A DNA stretch of 64,000 nucleotides from Symbiodinium microadriaticum. Lineage: Eukaryota > Sar > Dinophyceae > Suessiales > Symbiodiniaceae. Positions within the stretch are counted from its first letter, which is position 1. Every line of letters begins with the position of its first letter. The DNA is taken from positions 1-64,000 of the forward strand of contig LSRX01001576.1 of the NCBI GenBank assembly GCA_001939145.1. The letters are read 5' to 3'. Positions 41,659 to 51,546 of this stretch are shown piece by piece. The position numbers and the translations under genes were made by a program. Under the pieces are notes generated by a model, which was given only the letters and a program-made list of their open reading frames with translations, had not been told where the DNA came from and ran no database searches.

Positions 41659-42240
41659 TCATAATTTACTTCTTGTGAAAAGGATGGTCACGACGATGAT
41701 GACGATGATGCTCAGGATGATGCTGGTTATGGTGCTGCGGAAGTTGATTTTAGGGTTTCGGGTTTGGGGTGTCATGCCCCTGAACCCTGCACCCTGGACC
41801 CTGAGCCCTAAAGCCTCAATCATCATGATGATCATGGTCATCCTCAACCTGAACCCCGAGAGGAAGACCCAAATCCCAAGAATCATCATCATCATCATCA
41901 TCATCAACCCCATCCTCATCATCATCATCAAGAAGTAGGTGCGCCTTGCTCACAATACTTGCGCGGCCACAACATGCAACAATGCACATCAGCCTCGAGA
42001 CAGTTGTCCTTTTCAGGGGCAAGTTGCTCGCGCGCACAAGAAGAGGCCAAACTGCAAAAGAGCTCACACGCAGAATCCTCGAGACAGTTGTCATTTTGGG
42101 AGGCGAGATGCTTGCGCGCCCAATTGTGGCCTCCGTGGCCGTCCCGCGACCATGTGCCGAATAGTACGCGCCTGCCAGCTAAAACAGACCCCTCCGCAGA
42201 GCAGGCGTGCGGGCAGACCGCCCACTTTGCTCGTACCACG
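41659..42240. repeat. ATC microsatellite and a short local duplication
   Basis: GAT/ATC-rich sequence lies at 41685-41720 and (ATC)n at 41882-41935. From 41990 a segment CCTCGAGACAGTTGTC is repeated at about 42075, each followed by a related GGCGAGxTGCTxGCGCGC block. No gene is seen. Confidence 0.7.
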
Positions 42241-42243
42241 CCT

Positions 42244-42314
42244 ACCACTACTACTACTGCTGCTGCTGCTGCTGCTACTACTACTACTACTACTACTGCT
42301 ACTACTGCTACTAT

Positions 42315-42357
<43 letters not shown>

Positions 42358-42358
42358 G

Positions 42359-42398
<40 letters not shown>
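42244..42398. repeat. CTA/CTG microsatellite, left part (copia target)
   Basis: (CTA)n with some CTG units runs up to base 42398. The copia LTR starts at 42399, and the microsatellite resumes at 52642 after the element, so the element sits inside this array. Confidence 0.92.
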
Positions 42399-42399
<1 letters not shown>

Positions 42400-42800
42400 G
42401 CTTGAAACTGAAGCCCCGTCCATGTATAGTCAGTGTAGGTGTGGAGCACTTGCATGAAGCAGGACCTTGTGTCAATGATGGTGGCCGTTCTGGCTTGAGG
42501 AGTCAGAAGGAGTCTTGGGCCATTCTGGGCGGAAGCCAGAAGAGGCCTCAGGCCATTCTGAGCGGAAGCCAGCATGTCACAGCATTAAGTTCAGAAGACT
42601 GGTAGAGCCCTAGATGTGCACAGAAGCTCTAGGTCTGTTCTTCGGTTGTGCGTGTGAAAAGTCCGTAGAGCCGTGCGCCGTGCTTGATGGGTTTCAGGAT
42701 TCCTTCGGGGATCGGTCTACGAGGTTGAAACGATCTTTCGGAGGAGACGACAGCAGTTCATGGCAGCCTCGACAGAAGAGCAGGGTCAGCACGCTCTTCA
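42399..42800 (+). repeat. 5' LTR of the copia element
   Basis: 402 bp starting TGCTTGAAACTG and ending CACGCTCTTCA. It matches 52241-52641 with about 16 differences. Two copies of GCGGAAGCCAG lie inside (near 42530 and 42560). Confidence 0.95.
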
Positions 42801-42812
42801 GGTGATGAGCCC
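42801..42812 (+). other. Possible primer-binding site
   Basis: GGTGATGAGCCC directly follows the LTR. It is similar to, but not the same as, the initiator-tRNA-complementary sequence used by many copia elements. The tRNA cannot be assigned. Confidence 0.35.
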
Positions 42813-42863
42813 AAGCGCTACTGCTACGCAGGAGTTGCTTCGTGGAGATGTCGAGGCTAGCTG

Positions 42864-43214
42864 GTGAATGGAGTGACCGCTGGCGCTCTGCAGGATGGAA
42901 CGTCGAATTCTGGAATCCAAGCAGGGACAGTAGGCCCCTTGAACTCTGGAGGTGTGGTGGCGATTCGGGAGCAGGTGAATGTGCCGATAAATGAGGCAAT
43001 TCACGCTGTTGTTCCTGGGCAAGGCCAGGCGCTTCCTACAACAAGTGTGGCGCTGGAAGATGGCAGCGTGCATTCAGTCAGTGCAAGTGTTCAGCAGGGC
43101 TCTTCATCGTTGACAGTTGTACGCTGGATAACACGGTTGAATGAGTACCTGGCCGCGCAGGGACAGACTGTGTTTGGTTCGGTTGGGTTTAATACGACGC
43201 CCGTGCCGAGATAA
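42864..43214 (+). CDS. Copia gag, N-terminal frame
   Basis: An ATG frame of 116 codons (MNGVTAGALQDGT...) close behind the 5' LTR. It ends at 43214, where the neighbouring phase opens and runs into the main gag frame (QQSHTPTNTPSRSQQ then 43292 onward), so a small indel near 43215 splits them. It contains VVRWITRLNEYLAAQGQ. It is probably the gag start; no specific domain is known. Confidence 0.55.
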   Translation: MNGVTAGALQDGTSNSGIQAGTVGPLNSGGVVAIREQVNVPINEAIHAVVPGQGQALPTTSVALEDGSVHSVSASVQQGSSSLTVVRWITRLNEYLAAQGQTVFGSVGFNTTPVPR

Positions 43215-43216
43215 CT

Positions 43217-44722
43217 ACGCAACAATCGCATACCCCTACCAACACACCCAGCAGAAGCCAGCAAGCATCAGCGGCAGGGCCAAGGTCTTCAGTGCAAAAC
43301 TCTCCCCTGGTGACTTCGCCTCCTGAGGATCTTCCTCAGCATCAAGGGTGGCTTCCTCGTTCAGAAGCTCGGAGAAATGAGGCTCCGTTGTTTACTCGAG
43401 AAGCTTGGGAGCAGATGATGGGTTTCTCCCAGAGGGCTCCGTGGCTGTATGGCCGTGGGAATTCTCAAGGGGACTCTACCACGGGTTCGTCAGAGGTTCA
43501 AGCTGAAGTACAACGCCAGCTGGGAGCCATGATGAGGACGCAATCGTTGCAGCTTGAAGAGATGAGAGAGGAGCTCTATTATCTGCGAGCTGAGAGAATG
43601 CGGTTGCTTGAAGCAGCACGGGGTGACGAACGATTTCAGCACCAAGGTGATCCACGAGGACTTCAGTATGGGGGTGGTGATCAACCTCAGCCTGAAGGGC
43701 CTCCTCGAGGACTTCGGTATGAGGGAAACGATCAACCTCAGCCTGAAGGACCTCCTCGAGGACTTCGGTATGGGGGAAATGAGCAACCTCAACCCGAAGG
43801 ACCTCCTCGAGGACTTCGGAGTGAGGGCAATGAGAGACCTCAACGTCAGGGTGATCTTCGAGAACCTCAGTATCCTGCAGGCTTGTCGCGGTATGGAAGT
43901 GAACGTCGTGAGGTATCTCCTGGCTTAGCAAGCATGGCTGTCGAGCAGGAGCAACAAGATAGAAACGTTCGTCCACGCGTGGGTCCGGGTGGTGATGAGG
44001 ATTCAGTCTTGAGAGGACCTTCGGGTCCGCCAGTGGTGTATGGTCCAAGTATCAGTGCTACCCAGTGTGAGACCAGAGGTGGTGATCTTCGCCAGGGTGC
44101 TTCGGAACTTCCTCGTCCGGCTTCAACGACGACAACTACGGAGAAGTTGTTAGAGAAAGTAGCTGAGGGACTTCATCAGCTACAGCAAGTTCAGTTGGAC
44201 AAGATGGACAAGAGGAGTGCGGATGAAGCGCCTGAGCAGTGCAAGCCGGGTACCACGACGTTGCCTTCCTTGCCTGCACCGAATGGGAATGAGTGTGCAG
44301 TTGCCCTTCAGGATTGGCTTGAAGTGATTGATGGACCGCCGCTTCGGGATATCTCGGACAGCAGTTCGTGGTGGTGGGATTCAGTGAAGAAGAGGGCCTG
44401 TGATAGTTACCGTGTTTGGGTGGCTTCGGGACCCTACGAGAGGCTGGCTCATAAACCACCGACTGCAGAGGACTTAGAGAAAGGCAAGTTTTCGAGATTA
44501 AGCGCAAGAGCGCCAGGAATGCTCTTGCAAGCTATGGCTGAAACGGTTCGAGCGGAGATGGTGGCAAGATCAATTAAGAGATCTCCAGTTGCTCTACTCT
44601 TCCGTCTTTACACGATGTACCAACCTGGAGGTGAGAGTGAAAAGGCCTACATCCTACAGTACTTAGTCACTCCTCCTAAGGTCCTAAGGCTCAAACGGCG
44701 GTTGAAATGGTGGCGACTTTGA
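43217..44722 (+). CDS. Copia gag, capsid-like part with 17-residue repeats
   Basis: The main gag frame. Features in order are a helical segment LGAMMRTQSLQLEEMREEL with RAERMRLLEAARG; three to four tandem 17-residue repeats QPQPEGPPRGLRYxGN encoded at about 43670-43840 as a 51-bp DNA repeat; a linker; then LQDWLEVIDGPPLRDIS, SSWWWDSV and SPVALLFRLYTMYQPGGE, which resemble the gag (UBN2-type) domain of dinoflagellate copia elements. At about 44690 the phase shifts and the domain continues in the next frame as AQTAVEMVATLRQWERML. Gag forms the particle around element RNA. Confidence 0.75.
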   Translation, partial: TQQSHTPTNTPSRSQQASAAGPRSSVQNSPLVTSPPEDLPQHQGWLPRSEARRNEAPLFTREAWEQMMGFSQRAPWLYGRGNSQGDSTTGSSEVQAEVQRQLGAMMRTQSLQLEEMREELYYLRAERMRLLEAARGDERFQHQGDPRGLQYGGGDQPQPEGPPRGLRYEGNDQPQPEGPPRGLRYGGNEQPQPEGPPRGLRSEGNERPQRQGDLREPQYPAGLSRYGSERREVSPGLASMAVEQEQQDRNVRPRVGPGGDEDSVLRGPSGPPVVYGPSISATQCETRGGDLRQGASELPRPASTTTTTEKLLEKVAEGLHQLQQVQLDKMDKRSADEAPEQCKPGTTTLPSLPAPNGNECAVALQDWLEVIDGPPLRDISDSSSWWWDSVKKRACDSYRVWVASGPYERLAHKPPTAEDLEKGKFSRLSARAPGMLLQAMAETVRAEMVARSIKRSPVALLFRLYTMYQPGGESEKAYILQYLVTPPKVLRLKRRLKWWRL

Positions 44723-46170
44723 GACAATGGGAAAGGATGCTGTTGAGGGCAGACAATCTCAGCATCGCGAAGCCAGATCCGTCGCTGCTCGTCAGGGGAC
44801 TTAATGCCTTGGTTGGAGATGTCTGGGCGAAGGATCGTGACGTAACCTTTCGGGCGCAGCTCGTGAAAAGCAGGCTTGGAGTAGATGTGAGTCCAACGCG
44901 GGAATCTGCATTGCAACTACATCAACATTTGAGGGCCGAGGTGGAGAACATGGTTCACGCTCTTCCTACAACAACCACCAAGCCAGCTATTGGTGATGGG
45001 CAAAGAGACCCAAAGCTTCGTCCTTTGCAGTCGAGTCAGTCTCAGGGGACCACTAACCCTGCGAAGGCACCGCCGACCATCACAACTACCACGACTACTG
45101 CGAATGCGACAGCAGGTGGTACAGGGGAAAAGAAGTGCAAGTGGTTTACAGAGCCCCAAAGGTGTCGACGAGGTGCCAATTGCAAGTTTGTCCATTCCTT
45201 TGAGGGTGTTTCGAAGAAGAACCGATGTTACACGTGTGGTGCTGAAGGTCATCAGTCTAGTTCATGCCCGACCAAGACCGAGGGCAATGATTCAGGGCCG
45301 AAGCCTAAAGGCAAGGCTGAAGCAAAGAGTGCTCCAGGAACTCCATCCTCTAGGGAGGAGAGCAGGCCGGGAAATCCCGCAGCGCGGTCTCTGACGACGG
45401 AACCAAAGCCACAGCCAACGCCACCGACTTCACCTACCACAACGGGCGAGGCTACGTCGTCGGCGGGTACTGGCGAAATGAAGGAGGTTCTTAGGGACGC
45501 CGCGCAAGCTTTAAAATCTCTGATGAGTTCAGGCTCTACAGCAACTTCCTCCTCTTCTACTCTTGAGGGACTGCAGCGACAGTTGGATGAGTTGAAGCTT
45601 AAGGCATTGAGCGTTAAGAACGAGGCAGTGGAGCTGAGAAGAGCACGAAGAACACCTTTGGATGTGCGTGTTGAGGAAGGAGTTCCCACTTTGATTGATT
45701 CCGGTGCAACTCACATCCTACGACAACCTCGTGATGGTGCGGAAATGGCGTCGGCGACGCGGGTGTCAGTGACCTTAGCAAATGATGAAAAACGTGATCT
45801 ACTGCAAGCCGAGTCCGGTGCCATCCTGTCTACTTCAGCGGAGACACAACCTATCCTTCCCATGGCCGAGCTTGTAAGTGCAGGCTGTGGGGCTTCCTGG
45901 AAGAAAGGCAACTTCAAGGTTGTCCACCCGGTGTGGGGGGAGTTGAGGACAACAATCAGAGGTGGCTGTCCAGAATTAGCTCAAGCTGCAAGGCTGGTGA
46001 ATGAAATTGAGGACAAGAAGCTTAAGGAGCTCAAGGATGGTGTCTCGCTGTTGAAGTCCAAATTGGAGCATCTTGTCCACGAGGAGAAGTTGCCTTGGAC
46101 GACCTACATCGAAAGGTACCTGGAGGGTGGCCTCGCGAAGGATCTGTGGAAGGCTTTGGTTCGTTTATGA
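44691..46170 (+). CDS. Copia gag C-terminus, zinc fingers and protease
   Basis: Continues the gag domain (VATLRQWERMLLRADNLS, PDPSLLVRGLNALV). A CCCH finger follows at 45136-45195 (C-x8-C-x5-C-x3-H, starting CKWFTEPQRC), then a CCHC zinc knuckle (CYTCGAEGHQSSSCP) at about 45226-45270, a low-complexity Pro/Thr/Ser linker and a coil (LQRQLDELKLKAL). The aspartic protease begins with TLIDSGATHILR, near 45690, and continues with SVTLANDEKRDLLQAESGAIL and ILPMAELVSAGC. The protease cuts the polyprotein. A CCCH finger before the knuckle is unusual in copia elements generally. The frame is lost near 46160. Confidence 0.88.
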
Positions 46171-46850
46171 AATTTCTCTCCGAGCACATGTTAGACCCGC
46201 TATGTCAGGGGATTCGACTTGGAGAAGGATGGAATCATTTGAAGGATCTTCCGTTTCCCAGGCGGCTCCGAAAGCGCATGTTGGACTCTACCAAATGGGT
46301 GGTTCATCTTCCTGTGCATCGTGATGAAGAGCACCCGAAAACGGAGGAGTATGGTCCAGACGCTGTAGTAGTAAATGTCCCAGGAGAGCTGCTTACCAAG
46401 GCGTATGTGCCGCTACTCTGGGGAGCTGCTACAGGAAGGATTGCAGCCATTGTAGGCTCAACACCAGCGACCTCAGCAGCAAGTGAGCTTCAGGCGATGC
46501 GAACGGCAAGGGCATTAGCTTTGTATGTGGTTGGAAGGCTAGCGAGACCTACAATGAGAACTGGGTTTTTCTGGACAACGCCTACGTGTTCATTTGATGG
46601 GGGTTCATGTCAGTTGCTGAAGGAGTTCGTCAAGGTGACGGGGATGCGCGAATCTAAGCTGAACCTGGGGATTTCGGAGCACCTGGAAGGAAGCCATTGA
46701 TCGCGACTACCAACTATCACCTCGATGGTTTGAGGCCCCGAAGCGCGTCTGAGGAGGGGACGATAGACCAGTCAGTTTTAGGCTGGCCGGTAAAATTGAA
46801 GCTGAAGCTTGCAAGAGCTGTCAGAGAGAACTCCTTTGAGGATCAGCACG
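46146..46850 (+). pseudogene. Copia polyprotein segment resembling a DNA methyltransferase fold
   Basis: Two phases, joined near 46690, encode GWNHLKDLPFPRRLRKRML, WVVHLPV, DAVVVNVPGELL, LWGAATGRIAAIVGSTPATS, and then LGISEHL and RKPLIATTNYHLDGLRPR. Dinoflagellate copia relatives that I recall have at these places a nucleotide-binding-like strand, an acidic strand end and IIGGPPC, the motif IV of C5 cytosine methyltransferases. Cytosine methyltransferases in Symbiodinium retrotransposons have been reported. In this copy the GGPPC box would be GSTPA, without the catalytic Cys, so no activity is expected. The assignment is inference from motif order and memory of the family, and needs a profile search. 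Confidence 0.4.
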
Positions 46851-46859
46851 TGGCCCTGG

Positions 46860-47881
46860 GTGGATCCATGAAGGCGATGACTCCTGAAAAATGGAAGGAG
46901 CATGTTCGTGCTGGACACTATCCTGCAAGACGAGATTGCTTGCAATGTGTTATGCATGGCGCATCGACATGCGAGAGTTGAACATCCCTCTTTGTTTTGC
47001 CTTACTGTTGACAGTACTGGACCTTTTCGGACACAAGGAGAAGACCCAGGAGCCAGGGGGGATCGAGCCAATGCGGCTAAGATGAAGCACCTACTGGTCG
47101 CGAAGTTCACGATTCCTGAGTCATATGTCACAGGGGAGTTTGAGCCTACTGGAAATGATCCTTTAGATGAGGAGGTGGGTTCCAAAGATCTCTTTGATGA
47201 AGAGGACAAGGTCTCTACTGGTGGTGATGATAGACATACTGATGGTGCTGGTGGAGATGATCGAGATCCCGGTGAAGCAGTCGTGGAGAATGAACCCTTA
47301 GATGCAGAGGAAGAATCAGAAGAAGCGGACGCTGGAGCGGGGGTAGGACCCGTTCCATTGGATGTGATGCCCCGAAGGCCACATACCTGTTGCCCGCAGA
47401 GCCTCTACTCAACGATAAGGGCCCCACCATTGCCTCAGCGATCCAGTCGATTGTCTTGTACCTTCAGAGCCTCAATATTCCAGTGCTGAGGTTCCACAGT
47501 GATCGAGCAGCCCAGCTTACAGCGAGACCACTGGTTCAATGGTTGCACCAACAGGCTATACGAACTTCAACGAGCACTCCAGGAGCTCCTCAAGGAAATG
47601 GTGCTGCAGAATCGGCTGTGAAGGAGCTGAAGCTTCGGACAAGAAAGACTTTGTCGACTTCCGGATTGGAGAAGCCTTTCTGGCCAGTGGCCGCCAAAGC
47701 GGTGGCATCTATGCAGAGGGCAAGGGTGCTCAGACAGGTTCCCAAGATGATCGCGAGTTTTGGTTCAAAGGTGTTGGTGAAGAAGCGAAGATGCGCGGCC
47801 TCTGGAGCTCTGATTCGATTAGAGTTTGAGGAGCGTTGGTCAGAGGGAGTGTATTTGGGTTGGACGCCTGGTGTATGTTGA
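46860..47881 (+). CDS. Copia integrase
   Basis: Three phases cover the domain. The zinc-binding pre-integrase part is EHVRAGHYPARRDCLQC and HRHARVEHP. The first catalytic Asp is in FCLTVDSTGP (47010-47012). After an acidic insert of about 85 residues (GNDPLDEEV to EEADAGAG) the core continues as ASAIQSIVLYLQSLNIPVLR, FHSDRAAQLTARPLVQWL (second Asp, 47501-47503) and APQGNGAAESAVKELKLRT (Glu, 47609-47611). The D-D-E set is complete but the frame changes near 46950 and 47390. It inserts the double-stranded cDNA in the genome. The C-terminal part GVYLGWTPG leads into the next frame at about 47850. Confidence 0.88.
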
Positions 47882-49830
47882 TGGTACGTTCACCCATACT
47901 AGAAGTGTGAGAGATAAGGCGAAGCTGGTTGACGCCAAGGAACACCAACCAGATGAGGATCGGGAACCATTGGTTTTCGAGGATGACCAAGATCCACCGT
48001 CACGGAGATTAAGAATCTATGCAAAGTCATCTCCTCGTATGGCTGCTCTCGGAGGTGACCCAGACAATGAGGGTGACTCCAGTGGTCGAGGACACAGTAC
48101 AGACCGGGAGTATCATGATGGTGATCCCGACGGTCGAGGACACAGTCCAGACTATAGGGATTCATCTAATGTTGTGGAAGAAGTTAGATTCTCGAACTGG
48201 GCACCAGGAGACAATGTGAGCGAACGAGTTGCGGTTGCCTCACGCGTTGCAGTTCGTGATGGGAAACTTGTGTTGGAACACTACGATGATGACCTGCCAA
48301 GTGATCATGAAGATAGCAGTCCTCGTATGGCAGTTCTTGAACACAATCCAGATCATGAATCCGATGAAGATGGTGACCAGGAGAAGATCCGTGATCCTGA
48401 AGTATACGCTCAATCAGTCCTCAAACAGGGCTTGAAGGTTGACGAGTCAGTGGTGGAACACTTATTCGAGTTGTTGCCTGACCAGAGGATCTCCAGGAAG
48501 ATCGACGATAGTGAGCACGCTGGGTTGCCACCGAAGGCATGGGCATCTGGAGTGTATCGTCATGGGGGTGTACTGGGAGTCAGAAACTCGACGAAGGACT
48601 ATCCATTGGCTACCAAGGTAGTGAACTCGTTCATTCAGGAGAAGCTCGGGGAACAGGCTTGCTGGTCTACCTTCTCAATACATCGGAACTTGAATGTGAA
48701 GAAGCACTGTGACTCACACAATGCGAGGGACAAGGTCTCTTATCTGATTCCCATCAGTGATTTCAAGGATGGTGGTCTGTGGGTCCAGCTTAAGGCCGAT
48801 GAAGAGGCTGAAAAGGAAGGCATTGTGATCCTTGATGGAGAAAGAGGACTTGTGAAGAGTTTTCAGTCTGAGGAGGGGAATAAGCAGGTGATTCCGTTTG
48901 ACCCCAGAAGATGGCATGCCACAAGACAGTGGAGTGGAAATCGCCTAGTTCTTGCAGTCTACAATGTGAGGGGTATCGAGAAGATCAAAGGCTTGGACAA
49001 GGAGATCGTCGAGCGACTGGGCTTTCAGCTATCTCGAGATTCGAGCATCGTTGAGGCGCCTAAGATACGTAAGCTTCTTGGGAGTGAGGGAGGAGATTCT
49101 CAGCAACCTCAACGAATGGAAGTAGAGCTGGAGCCGATGGAAGCTTTCATGCACATCAGGATGACTGAGGAAGAATGGAACACAACAAGCGCAAGATATG
49201 GTGCAAACCACTACATCGCCGGAATGGCCGCAAGGTGGGAGCATATTAACCCCTTAGACGACGATCTGAACTCAGCGATTCCTGCGGCTATTGTGGAGGA
49301 CCTGGAGCGTGACTGGGTGCAGAATCCGAGGATGGTCTTTGTCGATGACGAAGGAGAAGAGCTTCATGTGGGAAGCATGATGGCAATGACAACTGCCAGG
49401 GTTCCCAGCTTCGAACCAGGGGGTATGTCGTCAGATTGGATCAAAGCATGCAAGGTGCACAACGCGGTGTTGAACATCGAGGAGATGATTGTTCTATGGA
49501 TTCACCGAAGAGTTGTGGTTCACCCAGTTGAACCGGACGGACCTCGCGCGGATGGTGGAGACCCTCCAGTACCAGAAATGAACTTTCGTGGTGGAATACC
49601 GAGGCTGGCGATGATGTGTGCTCAGGATGTGAACGAGTTGATGAAGTTCGTTGAAGTGGGAGAGGATGAAATCTCTGAAGAGGAGAATGTACGTATGATG
49701 AAGGCATCAACAGAGAACATCTACACCCCGAACATAGAGAACATCGTCAGCAAGGTTAGTCCTGAAAGTCCATTGAAGGTGACCCACAAGGTTGATCCTC
49801 GAGAAGTACTACCAGTCGTGGATGCTTGGG
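47850..49830 (+). CDS. Copia polyprotein part with 2-oxoglutarate/Fe(II) dioxygenase-like domain
   Basis: The frame is open from 47826 to 49943. After the integrase end (RLVYVDGTFTHTRSVRDK) and an Asp/His-rich linker, the domain spans about 48440-48975: VVEHLFELLPDQRI, WASGVYRHGGVLGVRNSTKDYP, STFSIHRNL, KKHCDSHNARDKVSYLIPIS (H at 48705, D at 48711, N at 48720), KDGGLWVQL, PFDPRRWHATRQW (H at 48915), GNRLVLAVYNV (R at 48942). The set matches ORF4 of both LINEs block for block. It lies between integrase and reverse transcriptase, where Ty1/copia elements normally have only a linker. It is followed by about 250 residues of linker and the reverse-transcriptase entry (NIENIVSKV). The residues needed for iron and 2-oxoglutarate are all present. 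Substrate unknown. Confidence 0.78.
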
Positions 49831-50313
49831 TTCCCGCGATGGAAGCCGAGTGCTGCTTTGGACAAGATGGCCGCGATCAAGCGCTACAAGGGCCCAGAGG
49901 CACAGCAGATGAGAAAGGATCCAAATGTGGTCATTGTTCCTAGCAAGCTGGTGTTCACAATCAAACCCGGATTGGAGCCGGGTAAGATTAGACGGAAGGT
50001 CAGGTGTGTTGCCTGTGGAAACTTCTCTGGTGAGTCCGCGGAGGAGCTTGGAGATGTTTATTCGGCGGGTGCAACAATCGACCTGGTGAGGATTTGCTTG
50101 GCGGAGAAGAATGCCCATCAAGGATGGATTGCAGCCACTGATGACTCCGGAGCTCCCGAATGGACGCGAGTATGCAATGGAAGCTCCCAAGGCGATGATT
50201 AGAGCTGGTCTTGCGGAACCAGGAGAGCTCTGGTTGGCTGTCCCAAATGGTGGTCGGAACACAGGAATGCTACAACTGCAAAGGCAAGATGGCCCTCTCC
50301 AAGCGGTGGTGAA
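49792..50313 (+). pseudogene. Copia reverse transcriptase, fingers part, frameshifted
   Basis: VVIVPSKLVFTIKPGLEPG, RRKVRCVACGNFSG, VYSAGATIDLVRICLA and GWIAATDD belong to the copia reverse-transcriptase start. After about 50150 the phase changes (NGREYAMEAPKAMI, GLAEPGELWLAV), and the segment that should carry the first catalytic Asp and the following helix is shortened. A deletion here would inactivate the enzyme. Confidence 0.75.
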
Positions 50314-51546
50314 ATGAGGATAGTCCAGTGTGTGACTGATGAGAATCTTCACAAGCTAGTGGAGATCGACTCAAGTGGAAGCGAGTCGATCGTGGGCTAC
50401 ATCCTCTTCTATGTCGACGATACGTTGGCAGTAGGACCGCCGGAGTACGCGCACGGGTTCTTTGATTGGTTGGAGGCAACCTGGGAGACAAGTGGGCGTG
50501 AAGTAGTATCCAAGGATACGACGGTGCGGTTTTTGGGGCTGGAATTGTCCATGACGGAATCTGGGAATCTCAAGATCGCTCAGCCAGGCTATATTGATGA
50601 GTTGCTGAGGAAAAGGCAGGTGACTGGATTCAGCAAGGTGCCGTTTATGAAGGAATGGGCCACGGACGAGATCCCGGAGAATGTGGACACGTCTCCCGCA
50701 CTCATTAAGGAAGCTCAGCAGCGTTGTGGAGAAATCGTTTGGACAACTCAACGCACCAGATCCGACGCTGCTTATGCAGCAATGATGATGGCGAGGTTGA
50801 CTACAAGGTGGCCAGAAAGAGCCATCCAAATCGCCAAGAAGATCTTGTGCTACTACAATGCCACCAAGGACGCCGCCTTTATTGTGAAGCCAGAACAGGA
50901 GGCGAGGTTGGTGTTGTATACAGATGCATCACATTCCCCAGCAGGTACCAAGTCAATTTCAGGATCCCTGGTACTTTGGAAGGGAGTTGCAATTTGCTGG
51001 CGAGCGGCAAACCAGAGTCTAACGGCCCTTAGCAGTGCAGAGGCAGAGCTGATTGCGTTGAGCGAGGGAGCTCAGCTCCTGAGATCAGTCAAGACGACTT
51101 TGGAAGATATGGGCATCCGACCAGAGATGTGTGAGCTCAGAGTTGATGCCACCGCCGCCATAGCAGTTGCGAGCTCTGGAGGAAGCTGGAGAACTCGACA
51201 TCTGAGACTACGCGAACATTGGTTATCCGAGCTTGTGAATTCTGATGAGTACCAGCTTATGCATCAGCCTGGACTTGATCAGCTTGCAGATGGCCTAACA
51301 AAGCAGCTAGCTTCAGAACGAGCATGGAAACTGATGGAAGCGTGGAGTTTCTTCAAGGGGAACTCGTCGGAAATGAAGAAGGTGACGATCAAAGTAGCGC
51401 CATCTGATGAAGCGGCAGCAGCAGCTACAGCCCAAGTAACAACAAGAATCCACTGTTGCCACCACCCATCTGCACGAAGGGGCCCTGGGCAGGTGTATCC
51501 GGGCTTTAATAGGGTTGGGGTCGGTTGCTGGGGTTCTGGGAGCTGA
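50314..51546 (+). CDS. Copia reverse transcriptase palm and RNase H
   Basis: The frame has YILFYVDDTLAVG with the catalytic YVDD (residues 33-36 from 50314), VRFLGLELSM, YIDELLRKR, then SDAAYAAMMMARLTTRWPER and the connection. RNase H shows LYTDASHSPAG (Asp), ALSSAEAELIALSEG (Glu), LRVDATAAIAVASSGGSWRT (Asp) and QLADGLTK (Asp). This is the standard end of a Ty1/copia Pol. The region is intact for 411 codons. Its last 40 codons overlap the start of the next ORF. Confidence 0.92.
   Translation: MRIVQCVTDENLHKLVEIDSSGSESIVGYILFYVDDTLAVGPPEYAHGFFDWLEATWETSGREVVSKDTTVRFLGLELSMTESGNLKIAQPGYIDELLRKRQVTGFSKVPFMKEWATDEIPENVDTSPALIKEAQQRCGEIVWTTQRTRSDAAYAAMMMARLTTRWPERAIQIAKKILCYYNATKDAAFIVKPEQEARLVLYTDASHSPAGTKSISGSLVLWKGVAICWRAANQSLTALSSAEAELIALSEGAQLLRSVKTTLEDMGIRPEMCELRVDATAAIAVASSGGSWRTRHLRLREHWLSELVNSDEYQLMHQPGLDQLADGLTKQLASERAWKLMEAWSFFKGNSSEMKKVTIKVAPSDEAAAAATAQVTTRIHCCHHPSARRGPGQVYPGFNRVGVGCWGSGS

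Noticed and set aside
41928-42575. 215-codon minus-strand frame
   Set aside because: It spans the microsatellite and the LTR border and is an artefact of triplet repeats.
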